A stretch of 64,000 nt of DNA from Xenopus tropicalis (Eukaryota > Chordata > Amphibia > Anura > Pipidae): positions 150,869,663-150,933,662 of the forward strand of contig NC_030680.2 in assembly GCF_000004195.4 (NCBI RefSeq). The letters are read 5' to 3'. The notes beneath the pieces were generated by a model. That model saw only the letters and a program-made list of their open reading frames with translations. It had not been told where the DNA came from and searched no databases. Below are positions 45,020 through 56,027 of this stretch, one piece after another. How positions within the stretch are numbered: position 1 is the stretch's first letter; each line of letters begins with the position of its first letter. A program made the position numbers and the translations under genes.

Positions 45020-47307
45020 GCCCCCCTGGCATTCCCAGTACCCAGAGGCACAAACAGCCCCCCAGCCCAATAAATAGTGACTGTCTGTGGCACCTTACAG
45101 CCCCCCTGGCATTCCCAGTACCCAGAGGCACAAACAGCCCCCCAGCCCAATAAATAGTGACTGTCTGTGGCACCTTACAGCCCCCCCGGCATTCCCAGTA
45201 CCCAGAGGCACAAACAGCCCCCCCCAGCCCAATAAATAGTGACTGTCTGTGGCACCTTACAGCCCCCCCGGCATTCCCAGTACCCAGAGGCACAAACAGC
45301 CCCCCCCCCCAGCCCAATAAATAGTGACTGTCTGTGGCACCTTACAGCCCCCCTGGCATTCCCAGTACCCAGAGGCACAAACAGCCCCCCACCAGCCCAA
45401 TAAATAGTGACTGTCTGTGGCACCTTACACCCCCCTGGCATTCCCAGTACCCAGAGGCACAAACAGCCCCCCCCCAGCCCAATAAATAGTGACTGTCTGT
45501 GGCACCTTACAGCCCCCCCTGGCATTCCCAGTACCCAGAGGCACAAACAGCCCCCCCCCCCCAGCCCAATAAATAGTGACTGTCTGTGGCACCTTACAGC
45601 CCCCCTGGCATTCCCAGTACCCAGAGGCACAAACAGCCCCCCCCCCAGCCCAATAAATAGTGACTGTCTGTGGCACCTTACAGCCCCCCTGGCATTCCCA
45701 GTACCCAGAGGCACAAACAGCCCCCCAGCCCAATAAATAGTGACTGTCTGTGGCACCTTACAGCCCCCTGGCATTCCCAGTACCCAGAGGCACAAACAGC
45801 CCCCCAGCCCAATAAATAGTGACTGTCTGTGGCACCTTACAGCCCCCCTGGCATTCCCAGTACCCAGAGGCACAAACAGCCCCCCCCCAGCCCAATAAAT
45901 AGTGACTGTCTGTGGCACCTTACAGCCCCCCTGGCATTCCCAGTACCCAGAGGCACAAACAGCCCCCCCCCCAGCCCAATAAATAGTGACTGTCTGTGGC
46001 ACCTTACAGCCCCCCCGGCATTCCCAGTACCCAGAGGCACAAACAGCCCCCCCCCCCAGCCCAATAAATAGTGACTGTCTGTGGCACCTTACAGCCCCCT
46101 GGCATTCCCAGTACCCAGAGGCACAAACAGCCCCCCCCCCAGCCCAATAAATAGTGACTGTCTGTGGCACCTTACACCCCCCTGGCATTCCCAGTACCCA
46201 GAGGCACAAACAGCCCCCCCCCAGCCCAATAAATAGTGACTGTCTGTGGCACCTTACAGCCCCCCTGGCATTCCCAGTACCCAGAGGCACAAACAGCCCC
46301 CCAGCCCAATAAATAGTGACTGTCTGTGGCACCTTACAGCCCCCTGGCATTCCCAGTACCCAGAGGCACAAACAGCCCCCCCAGCCCAATAAATAGTGAC
46401 TGTCTGTGGCACCTTACAGCCCCCCCGGCATTCCCAGTACCCAGAGGCACAAACAGCCCCCCCCCCCAGCCCAATAAATAGTGACTGTCTGTGGCACCTT
46501 ACAGCCCCCCTGGCATTCCCAGTACCCAGAGGCACAAACAGCCCCCCCCAGCCCAATAAATAGTGACTGTCTGTGGCACCTTACAGCCCCCCTGGCATTC
46601 CCAGTACCCAGAGGCACAAACAGCCCCCCCCAGCCCAATAAATAGTGACTGTCTGTGGCACCTTACAGCCCCCCTGGCATTCCCAGTACCCAGAGGCACA
46701 AACAGCCCCCCCCAGCCCAATAAATAGTGACTGTCTGTGGCACCTTACAGCCCCCCTGGCATTCCCAGTACCCAGAGGCACAAACAGCCCCCCAGCCCAA
46801 TAAATAGTGACTGTCTGTGGCACCTTACAGCCCCCTGGCATTCCCAGTACCCAGAGGCACAAACAGCCCCCCCAGCCCAATAAATAGTGACTGTCTGTGG
46901 CACCTTACAGCCCCCCCGGCATTCCCAGTACCCAGAGGCACAAACAGCCCCCCCAGCCCAATAAATAGTGACTGTCTGTGGCACCTTACAGCCCCCCTGG
47001 CATTCCCAGTACCCAGAGGCACAAACAGCCCCCCCCAGCCCAATAAATAGTGACTGTCTGTGGCACCTTACAGCCCCCCTGGCATTCCCAGTACCCAGAG
47101 GCACAAACAGCCCCCCCCCAGCCCAATAAATAGTGACTGTCTGTGGCACCTTACAGCCCCCTGGCATTCCCAGTACCCAGAGGCACAAACAGCCCCCCCA
47201 GCCCAATAAATAGTGACTGTCTGTGGCACCTTACAGCCCCCCTGGCATTCCCAGTACCCAGAGGCACAAACAGCCCCCCCCCCCCCAGCCCAATAAATAG
47301 TGACTAG
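45020..47307 (+). repeat. ~82-bp array (about 28 copies) with AATAAA in each unit
   Basis: Unit: CCTGGCATTCCCAGTACCCA, GAGGCACAAACAGCCCCCCC, AGCCCAATAAATAGTGACTG, TCTGTGGCACCTTACAGCCC. Length varies (about 77-85 bp), mostly by the C run. On the + strand every unit has AATAAA followed by GTGACTGTCTGTGG, which resembles a poly(A) signal with a GT-rich downstream element. The minus-strand frames of 70-404 codons (GWGGLFVPLGTGNARG) are repeat by-products. Confidence 0.95.
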
Positions 47308-47930
47308 TGTCTGTGGCAGAACATTTGTTGGTGCCGTATCAGTGCGACACGACCTGGTTCTCGAGCCGACACAGCTCGGAACATCCCATTGGGCAATACT
47401 GTATCCTGTGCTGTTATCTTGTTGGCCTGAGTGTTGTAAGATCCATATTTCCTGAGCATAATCGACAGGGCCGGCAGGGCCCAGACCCGATTCCTGCTGG
47501 ACACTCCTGGGCTGCCGGTCTCCCTCCCTTGATGCACTGAAGGTAAGTTTAATTTATGTGGAGATGTGGAGGCCGCAGTGGGGGGCCCCTTGAGGGGGTG
47601 CAGCCCCAGTACAAGCAGTGGGTGGGACTAGAACACCTATGGAAGCTTACAGGGGGCATGAAGACTAAAGGCGGCCATACAAGGGACGATAAAAGCTGGT
47701 GATGGGCAGAGTTGGCAGTTTATCAGCCTGTGTATGGGGCCCTCTGGCCTACATGACCAATATCTGGGTGAAATTTGGGGAGATGTTGATCGGGCAGGAT
47801 TGATTTTCCTATTGGGTCAGGAACCAGATCTGCATGTTAATGCTGTCTTCAATCCTTGGGCTAAACAATCTCATCAACCTCATGCCTCCCATCTCAAGGT
47901 GGGAAAATCAAGGAAAGATCCGTTTATTTT
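47308..47930. other. Intergenic, one dispersed repeat
   Basis: About 47,668-47,900 (AAGGCGGCCATACAAGGGAC onward) resembles the dispersed sequence at 49,852-50,060 (AAGGTGGCCCTACACCGGCA). A donor-like CTGAAG|GTAAGT lies at 47,541 but no exon is supported. No gene. Confidence 0.45.
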
Positions 47931-48784
47931 CAGCTAACCTATTGTTTCTCCTACTCCCATGTAACTGGAGGAGTCCCAAGCCGGACTTGGATTTCTTACT
48001 AATGAGTGCTATTCTGATACCTACTGGGAGCTGCTATCTTGCTCCCTTCCCATTGTTCTGCTGATCGGCTGCTGAGGGTGAGGGGGGGGGGGGGATATCA
48101 CTCCAACTTGCAGCGCAGCAGTAAAGTGTGCCTGAGTCTGAGCTTTCAGCCAGCACTACACATCAGAACTGCTTTCAGCTAACCTATTGTTTCTCCTACT
48201 CCCATGTAACTGGAGGAGTCCCAAGCCGGACTTGGATTTCTTACTATTGAGTGCTATTCTGATACCTACTGGGAGCTGCTATCTTGCTCCCTTCCCATTG
48301 TTCTGCTGATCGGCTGCTGGGGATGAGGGGGGGGGGGGATATCACTCCAACTTGCAGCGCAGCAGTAAAGTGTGCCTGAGTCTGAGCTTTCAGCCAGCGC
48401 TACACATTAGAACTGCTTTCAGCTAACCTATTGTTTCTCCTACTCCCATGTAACTGGAGGAGTCCCAAGCCGGACTTGGATTTCTTACTATTGAGTGCTA
48501 TTCTGATACCTACTGGGAGCTGCTATCTTGCTCCCTTCCCATTGTTCTGCTGATCGGCTGCTGGGGGTGAGGGGGGGATATCACTCCAACTTGCAGCGCA
48601 GCAGTAAAGTGTGCCTGAGTCTGAGCTTTCAGCCAGCGCTACACATTTGAACTGCTTTCAGCTAACCTATTGTTTCTCCTACTCCCATGTAACTGGAGGA
48701 GTCCCAAGCCGGACTTGGATTTCTTACTACTGAGTGCTATTCTGATACCTACTGGGAGCTGCTATCTTGCTCCCTTCCCATTGC
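47931..48784. repeat. ~244-bp tandem repeat derived from a MITE (3.5 copies)
   Basis: CAGCTAACCTATTGTTTCTC recurs at 47,931, 48,176, 48,420 and 48,659. Spacings are 245, 244 and 239 bp; the difference comes mainly from the G run. The unit equals an internal segment of the TTAA MITE at 34,106-34,848, running from CCTGAGTCTGAGC to TAAAGTGTG. No MITE ends are present here. Confidence 0.93.
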
Positions 48785-50099
48785 AAATCCAATTACCTAT
48801 GAAACTCAATAGAGTTGCTGGCTGTACGGGGCCCAGTATGGGGCCGGGGGGGGGGCTGGGGGGGTGAGTAGGAATTAGAGATGGTGCAGCTCAGTTCCCA
48901 GTGTTTATATCGTTGCTGACATGTTGGAATCGCCAACGCCCGCGCAGTTAAACCAAACCTTTCTGCTTAAAGGGACATGTCCTTGAGAGAGATCCCACGG
49001 GCCAGTCGAGCAGTAACGGCCTGGAATAATGATTGTATCTGGGGTTAAGCAGGAGGTCAGTGGAGCAGTTAAAGGATCTGAGTAGGATTTACTAGTCAGC
49101 CGGGCAGGGTACATTGTGCAGATATGAATCATATAAACACACAGGAATTTGCTGAGACTCCATTTAGGCCTGTGAGTTGGATGGGAAATAAAATCAAGAA
49201 GCTGCTTAAAGGCAAAGTATCACCTCACCTTCAGCTATTGGTTATTCGACTCCGACCCGGTGGATCGGGGAGGCCCAACCGTTGGTCAGAGCCGCCATTG
49301 GCTCATAACAAGGTTACGGATAAAGGAAAATATCTGTGTATTCAGCACTAAGCTCAGCCTAATTCTATAAGAGGGGCTTTCAGGCTACTGGGACGGCAGG
49401 TGGGGGGGTCAGGCTGCATTCATTGGTGGGGTTTAGTGGGCGGGGCGTTGCGGGGATGTCCTCTTGTTTATATCTGTAGCAGTAGATATTGGGCATTGCG
49501 TTAGCTGCTGATCCCCATTGTAGGAACGGCGCCCAGAGAGCTTGTTAGAGAAACAAGGAGAGGGGGTTACAGACCAGGCCATTTCCCTATGGGACCGAAC
49601 TGTAAATTATATCCTTATAAACGGTGCTTAGTGATGTCATCAGTTATAATCGGAGCTTAGTGATGTCATTTCTGCTACAGATTGTTGCCACGGATCGAAG
49701 GGTCAGGGCAGGACCTGCGTCTGGGGGTGTCGGAGCTTTGAAAGGGTTAACAGTAGCGAAACTACCAGTGTCCCCTCTCTGTTTTTATTGGTCTTCTTAT
49801 TGCCAAGGCCATAAAGTACCGACTGTGTACAGAATGCGTTGGAACGTCTGTAAAGGTGGCCCTACACCGGCAGATATAAGCCCATTGGAGTCATTTAGCC
49901 CAAGCCGGCAGCTGACCGATGGGCCTCCCCGATCATTAACTGCCTGAAAATCGGGCAGTTGTTGAGGACAACTGCCCAAGTGTCAGATTGAGGACCACAC
50001 CAGCTCATTATCGTTGTAATTTGCCAAACGATCGAAATAGCCCAATAATGCCCAGAGGTGGAAAGATCGGGCAACCTCGCTAAACAAGCAAATCTTGGA
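48785..50099. other. Intergenic
   Basis: G run at 48,845-48,853. Two copies of GCTTAGTGATGTCAT at 49,626 and 49,655. A dispersed repeat at 49,852-50,060. No gene recognised. Confidence 0.45.
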
Positions 50100-51010
50100 A
50101 GCAGCCAATCCCAGGGAAGCAGCCAATCCCAGGGAAGCAGCCAATACCAGCAATCCCAGGGAAGCAGCCAATCACAGGGAGCAGCCAATCCCAGCAATCC
50201 CAGGGAAGCAGCTAATCACAGGGAGCAGCCAATCCCAGCAATCCCAGGGAAGCAGCCAATCCCAGGGAAGCAGCCAATACCAGCAATCCCAGGGAAGCAG
50301 CTAATCACAGGGAGCAGCCAATCCCAGCAATCCCAGGGAAGCAGCCAATCACAGGGAGCGGAGCAGCCAATCCCAGCAATCCCAGGGAAGCAGCCAATCC
50401 CAGGGAAGCAGCCAATCCCAGCAATCCCAGGGAAGCAGCCAATCCCAGGGAAGCAGCCAATCCCAGCGAAGCAGCCAATCCCAGCAATCCCAGGGAAGCA
50501 GCCAATCCCAGGGAAGCAGCCAATCCCAGCCATCCCAGGGAAGCAGCCAATCCCAGGGAAGCAGCCAATCCCAGGGAAGCAGCCAATCCCAGCAATCCCA
50601 GGGAAGCAGCCAATCCCAGGGAAGCAGCCAATCCCAGGGAAGCAGCCAATCCCAGGGAAGCAGCCAATCCCAGCAATCCCAGGGAAGCAGCCAATCCCAG
50701 GGAAGCAGCCAATCCCAGCCATCCCAGGGAAGCAGCCAATCCCAGGGAAGCAGCCAATCCCAGGGAAGCAGCCAATCCCAGCAATCCCAGGGAAGCAGCC
50801 AATCCCAGCAATCCCAGGGAAGCAGCCAATCCCAGGGAAGCAGCCAATCCCAGCAATCCCAGGGAAGCAGCCAATCCCAGGGAAGCAGCCAATCCCAGCA
50901 ATCCCAGGGAAGCAGCCAATCCCAGGGAAGCAGCCAATCCCAGCCATCCCAGGGAAGCAGCCAATCCCAGGGAAGCAGCCAATCCCAGGGAAGCAGCCAA
51001 TCCCAGGGAG
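50100..51010 (+). repeat. 18/27-bp array of CCAAT-containing units
   Basis: Composite of AGCCAATCCCAGGGAAGC (18 bp) and a longer form with an extra CAGCAATCC (27 bp). More than 40 units. Each has AGCCAATCCC on the + strand, a CCAAT-box core. Both lengths are multiples of three, so frames remain open on both strands for up to 330 codons (GKQPIPGKQPIPAIP). Not genes. Confidence 0.94.
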
Positions 51011-52208
51011 CTTGCCGGGGGTGTTAGTGCTCATCAACTGGACCAACGTAATAAAGTAATTAAGCATGGAAACCTAGAATTGCCACCTTTTGCAATGGGG
51101 AAGCAGGGGGTGGGGCTGGTGAGGTTTCAGGGCGGGACTGTGGTGTCAGGGCGGGGTTATGATGTGGCAATCGGCTAATAATGTCTTAATCTGGACATCT
51201 GGATGGGCAGTTTTCACCCGGGCAGCCCTTCTGAAAACATTTTTCATGAAAACAAAAATGACCACCAGAGGGTGAGCCAGAGGGGCATCAATAAACGCAA
51301 ATATGCACATTAATGCGGCTCGTTTGGGCAAACAATTATAATTCTAAACCCTATGTATAAACAGGTCATGTGATCCCTTTAGACAGAGAAGTCCAGCCAA
51401 TCACTGATCTGTCCCCGGCTCACTGTAACCTGACACCTGTCTGGGCCCTTGTGTTACTAAACATGGCCGTCTCATTACTGCTTGGGAAGCGATTGCTGTC
51501 TCGCGCTCTCGGGGATGTCTGACCCAGAACAACAGAACTTTGTTCCTGATTTAGTCCTGTGCCCCGGGGTCCAATAGAAACGTTTTATTGTAGTGTCCCT
51601 TTAAGGGTTAACATGACATACTCCGGGACCAATGATAGGCTGCTCCTCCGCCAGAATCCGCCATAGAACTCCCCGCAGAGAAGAGACTGTGAGAGACAGA
51701 TAAGAGCCTCGTGCAGTCAGGAGTGTCTCCGGCTCTATTGATCCGTCTCTCAGGGTCGATGCTTTCCTGCTATCATGGCCGCACTCCGGCTTTATGGGAA
51801 CGTTACACGGGGTCCCAGGAGGGGATCTCTGGCTGTTCCTGCTGGATTAGTCCCTATGGAATCCCTTAGCCTGTCCTGCCCGAGTACTGATGGGTATCGC
51901 GGCCTCGGGGGAAACGGCTCTGTTTGTACAGTAAATATATTTATTCTGCTTCCGGAATTATCTACTGAGGCTTCCGATACCAGCGGGGGAGTCGAACTAC
52001 AACTAAAACCTCTCCCATAATTCAACTCTATTTGTTATTTAGTTATTTGTGTGTTTGTCCCTCTCCTGTTACAGGGTTTCAGGAGTCAGATCCGGGTCTG
52101 TAGAGGAGCCCATACACTGTAAGATCCGCTCATTGGGTGAGGTTGCCAATGGTTGGGCAGATCTTCTCCCGATATCCCTGCCTACAGGTGGGGCTAATTC
52201 AGTCGTTT
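51011..52208. other. Intergenic; short ATG frame without support
   Basis: The ATG at 51,775 (ATGGCCGCACTCCGGC) opens 81 codons, with a CCAAT at about 51,629, but has no recognisable product or donor. An acceptor-like CCTCTCCTGTTACAG lies at 52,059-52,073. I do not assign an exon to either. Confidence 0.35.
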
Positions 52209-52700
52209 GGCCCTAGGGCAGGGGTGGGCAAACTTTTTGGCTCAGGGGCCACATTGACTTACAGATGGGCCGGGATTGGACCAGCCGGGCCGTTACGGCG
52301 TTTCCATTCGTCAGTCCCCAGGCCCGGATTTAGAAGACCAATGGGCTCCTCTTAAGACCCTATGTGGCCCCCGATCCGACGGAAAAATCAAACCTGCCCA
52401 ATCGAGATACGGCCGGTTTCAGGTTGGGGAGGCCCATTGGAGGGTTTCCATATTGGCAATTGGTCAGCTTTAATCGGTTGCCTTCTGCTACATTGCCTCA
52501 GGAGTCAGATCCAGCAGAAAGATTTGGGCGAATCCAAAATAAGGATTTGCTTTTGCACCAAATGTTGACGGTGCTTTCCGAATTTTTGCTGTTTTTGCTT
52601 TGTAGTTGGTATTTAGCCAAATCCGCGAAGGCAGTGGGGGCCATTGGGGAGTGCAGGGGCCCCGGGCAGAAGCCCCAGTAGGCCCTGCCCCCCCCCCAGT
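52209..52700. mobile_element. hAT-like terminus and attached sequence
   Basis: CAGGGGTGGGCAAACTTTTT (52,209 onward) is a typical vertebrate hAT terminal sequence. The rest (GAGTCAGATCCAGCAGAAAG, TTTAGCCAAATCCGCGAAGG) cannot be assigned precisely, and the right end is not defined. Confidence 0.45.
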
Positions 52701-52895
52701 CCGACCCTGCCCCTGCCGACACATGGGCCTTCGCCATTGGATGGTCACTGTTTATGGAGATTGAAGCATAAGAGATTGGGGGCCCCAAAGCCCTTCCCTG
52801 CTGAGGGCCCCATTTAGCCTTTATCAGTTGTTAATAGGTGGGAAGCCTGAGGGTCCCGACCCCGCCCGCTACTCCCAGTTGGTTCAGCCCGCGCC

Positions 52896-53075
52896 GTACA
52901 TAGATCCCTAATTAGCGGTATTACTGTACATAGATCCCTAATTAGCGGTATTACTGTACATAGATCCCTAATTAGCGGTATTACTGTACATAGATCCCTA
53001 ATTAGCGGTATTACTGTACATAGATCCCTAATTAGCGGTATTACTGTACATAGATCCCTAATTAGCGGTATTTAC
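52896..53075. repeat. 30-bp minisatellite (6 copies)
   Basis: Six nearly identical copies of GTACATAGATCCCTAATTAG followed by CGGTATTACT. Confidence 0.96.
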
Positions 53076-53751
53076 CCACGCAGCCAGACTCAGCGGGATT
53101 TTCACCCGCCCCTGGGGATTGTGGGTAGGAATATTCAAATGTGCTGATTATGCCTTCAGCCTGCCCCCCCTCTGTGCAAAGTGAACCCCCCTAAAGCCAA
53201 TGAAGCAACGCCCCGTCTGTGGTTCGGGGGGGGGGGGGCTGTAATTATTATTCTGTTTATAGAGAGAAGGAAACAGACTGAAGCTTATTCTCACGCTCTA
53301 TAAATATAATGAACTTTCCCGGAGCCGCAGGGAGTCACAAGCAGAACGGGGGGGGGGGGGGGCTATTCTAAGGTGATTGGAAAGCAAACGGGGCTGGGGG
53401 GGCTGTACGGCCCGTGTGTAACTTCCCCCTGACTCCCCCCCCATCCCTCTATCTATCATCTATCTATGATCTTATCTATCTATCTCTCTTCCTATCTATC
53501 TGTCTGTCTATCTGTTTGTCTATCTATCTATATATGATTATTTGAATGTATCTATGAGTTGAGCTATTGGGTGAAGGAACATAAGAGGTTTGGGCCCCCC
53601 CGTGACCCAGTAGAACAAAGTTAACCCCCGAGTAGGACAGAGTTCCCTCTCCCACAGGCTCAGAACTGATAGAAATGATTTTTCCGACCAATGACCCTTT
53701 GTAGTGGAATCTGTAACGTGTATAACTAGATTATCTCTCCCTTATTATTAT
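53076..53751. other. Low-complexity intergenic, TATC microsatellite
   Basis: G runs at 53,226-53,238 and 53,349-53,362. A TATC/TATCTG microsatellite runs from 53,447 to 53,535. No gene. Confidence 0.6.
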
Positions 53752-54828
53752 TATTTCTCCCTCGGTGACATTACCGGTTGGTTATCCCTTCCCAGTATTT
53801 CTCCCTCGGTGACATTACCGGTTGGTTATCCCTTCCCAGTATTTCTCCCTCGGTGACATTACCGGTTGGTTATTCCTTCCCAGTATTTCTCCCTCGGTGA
53901 CATTACCGGTTGGTTTGCCGGTTGGTTATCCCTTCCCAGTATTTCTCCCTCGGTGACATTACCGGTTGGTTTGCCGGTTGGTTATCCCTTCCCAGTATTT
54001 CTCCCTCGGTGACATTACCGGTTGGTTATCCCTTCCCAGTATTTCTCCCTCGGTGACATTACCGGTTGGTTATCCCTTCCCAGTATTTCTCCCTCGGTGA
54101 CATTACCGGTTGGTTATCCCTTCCCAGTATTTCTCCCTCGGTGACATTACCGGTTGGTTATTCCTTCCCAGTATTTCTCCCTCGGTGACATTACTGGTTG
54201 GTTTGCCGGTTGGTTATCCCTTCCCAGTATTTCTCCCTCGGTGACATTACCGGTTGGTTATTCCTTCCCAGTATTTCTCCCTCGGTGACATTACCGGTTG
54301 GTTTGCCGGTTGGTTATTCCTTCCCAGTATTTCTCCCTCGGTGACATTACCGGTTGGTTTGCCGGTTGGTTATTCCTTCCCAGTATTTCTCCCTCGGTGA
54401 CATTACCGGTTGGTTTGCCGGTTGGTTATTCCTTCCCAGTATTTCTCCCTCGGTGACATTACCGGTTGGTTTGCCGGTTGGTTATCCCTTCCCAGTATTT
54501 CTCCCTCGGTGACATTACCAGTTGGTTATTCCTTCCCAGTATTTCTCCCTCGGTGACATTACTGGTTGGTTTGCCGGTTGGTTATCCCTTCCCAGTATTT
54601 CTCCCTCGGTGACATTACCGGTTGGTTTGCCGGTTGGTTATTCCTTCCCAGTATTTCTCCCTCGGTGACATTACCGGTTGGTTTGCCGGTTGGTTATCCC
54701 TTCCCAGTATTTCTCCCTCGGTGACATTACCGGTTGGTTTGCCGGTTGGTTATCCCTTCCCAGTATTTCTCCCTCGGTGACATTACCGGTTGGTTTGCCG
54801 GTTGGTTATTCCTTCCCAGTATTTCTCC
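53752..54828. repeat. 44/56-bp array with ACCGGTTGG motifs
   Basis: Unit: GGTGACATTACCGGTTGGTT, ATCCCTTCCCAGTATTTCTC, CCTC (44 bp). In about half the units an extra TTTGCCGGTTGG makes 56 bp. About 21 units. ACCGGTT/GCCGGTT recurs throughout. The short frames at 54,678-54,967 are by-products. Confidence 0.95.
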
Positions 54829-56027
54829 AAATCCTTTGTTTGGCTCTGAGCTCCCGGGGTTAATTCTAAATATACCAAATGGCACCAATGCCCAGCGGCA
54901 CCCAAACAGCACCCAGGCTGCCTGTTCCAGTCCGACTCCTGGCACCCTGCCTTCCGCAGGGCACTGAAGGTAACTATTTAATTGCCAGTAAGCCTGCAGT
55001 GTAGGAAGGTGAGGGGGAGCAGCCGAATGAATGTGTTTGACTCAGTAGGAAACAGTAAGTTCTCTTTATAAAATTGGGATGTGGGGCCCGGATCTACTAA
55101 GCAGCGTTCCTGTGCCAACCCCACAACTCCTGCTAATGTAACGTTCCTTCTGCTTCGCTCTTCCTCCTCCTCCGATTGATAGAAGCATTGCTATTGGTGC
55201 TTACCGTAAGTGCCGGCTTTCCTTACTGGCTGCTCATATTATTTTTCCAGCCAGAGTTACAACTGGAAGGTATTGGGACAAATATTTTTGGGCCCTTACG
55301 TATCCACCAAATCAGACGGCATGAATGCTACAGCCGGGCCCTCGTTACGTTATTAGTGGCCCCCGGAGTCTCCGCTTCCTTCCCCAGTTGCTTCTCCTTC
55401 CCCTTTAGGTAAATCGGTAAAACCACATGTTCTGCCTCTGCCTTATGCCCCCAGCAGAGAATATGATTCCTTAAACAGTGTCTGTTCCCCTTTAAACAGA
55501 CTTTGGTAGCAGCCTGGTATGTGTATGTGTGGCCCTTCACCCCTTCTCTAGTATAAGCTGAGCAACATGTCATTTTATCCAGCCCCTTTATTAATTACAT
55601 TGTCTCCCTCTGCCTTTTTTCTCTTAAGTTGCGCTGTCTTTTTATTGGCCCTTCCTATCTCCCATTCCCTATAAGTCCCTTTGCTCAGATCCATTTAATC
55701 CGTGTATGTAGTTAATATGCTTGGGAAGTTGGTTATTTCCCTGCACAACTAGTTCCTGCCTTTTGGAAAATGTAATTATTCTGTGTTGTTACAAAGTGAC
55801 AGAGACGGATCGGGCCCTGCACGGGCCCCTGAGGTACCAGCTAGTCTCTGGGGCGCTATGGGGATGGCCCCCCGATACTAAAACTGTTATTAACCAATAG
55901 CAAAGCTTCCTCTGAGCTCCAGTTCCCCAACCTGATGCCCCTCTCTGTGGCACAGTCATCACCGGCGTTGGCTCGTTATCTTATTATCCTTCATTTATAT
56001 AGTGCCGTCATATCCTGCAGTGTTTAT
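54829..56027. other. Intergenic, nothing firm
   Basis: No recognisable exon or repeat. GCACTGAAG|GTAACT at about 54,961-54,975 looks donor-like but stands alone. Confidence 0.4.

Noticed and set aside
45175..46389. 404-codon minus-strand frame (Gly/Cys/Leu-rich)
   Set aside because: By-product of the ~82-bp array; the frame shifts with C-run length and there is no start context.
47460..47541. Exon-like segment ending CTGAAG|GTAAGT
   Set aside because: Donor is good but there is no acceptor with an open conserved frame, and the peptide is not recognisable.
50058..51067. GKQPIPGKQPIPAIP-type 333-codon frame and its antisense
   Set aside because: 18/27-bp array, both multiples of three. Looks collagen- or elastin-like but is a repeat artefact.
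51775..52020. 81-codon frame starting ATGGCCGCACTCC near a CCAAT
   Set aside because: No recognisable product, no donor at its end and no further exons; too weak to call.
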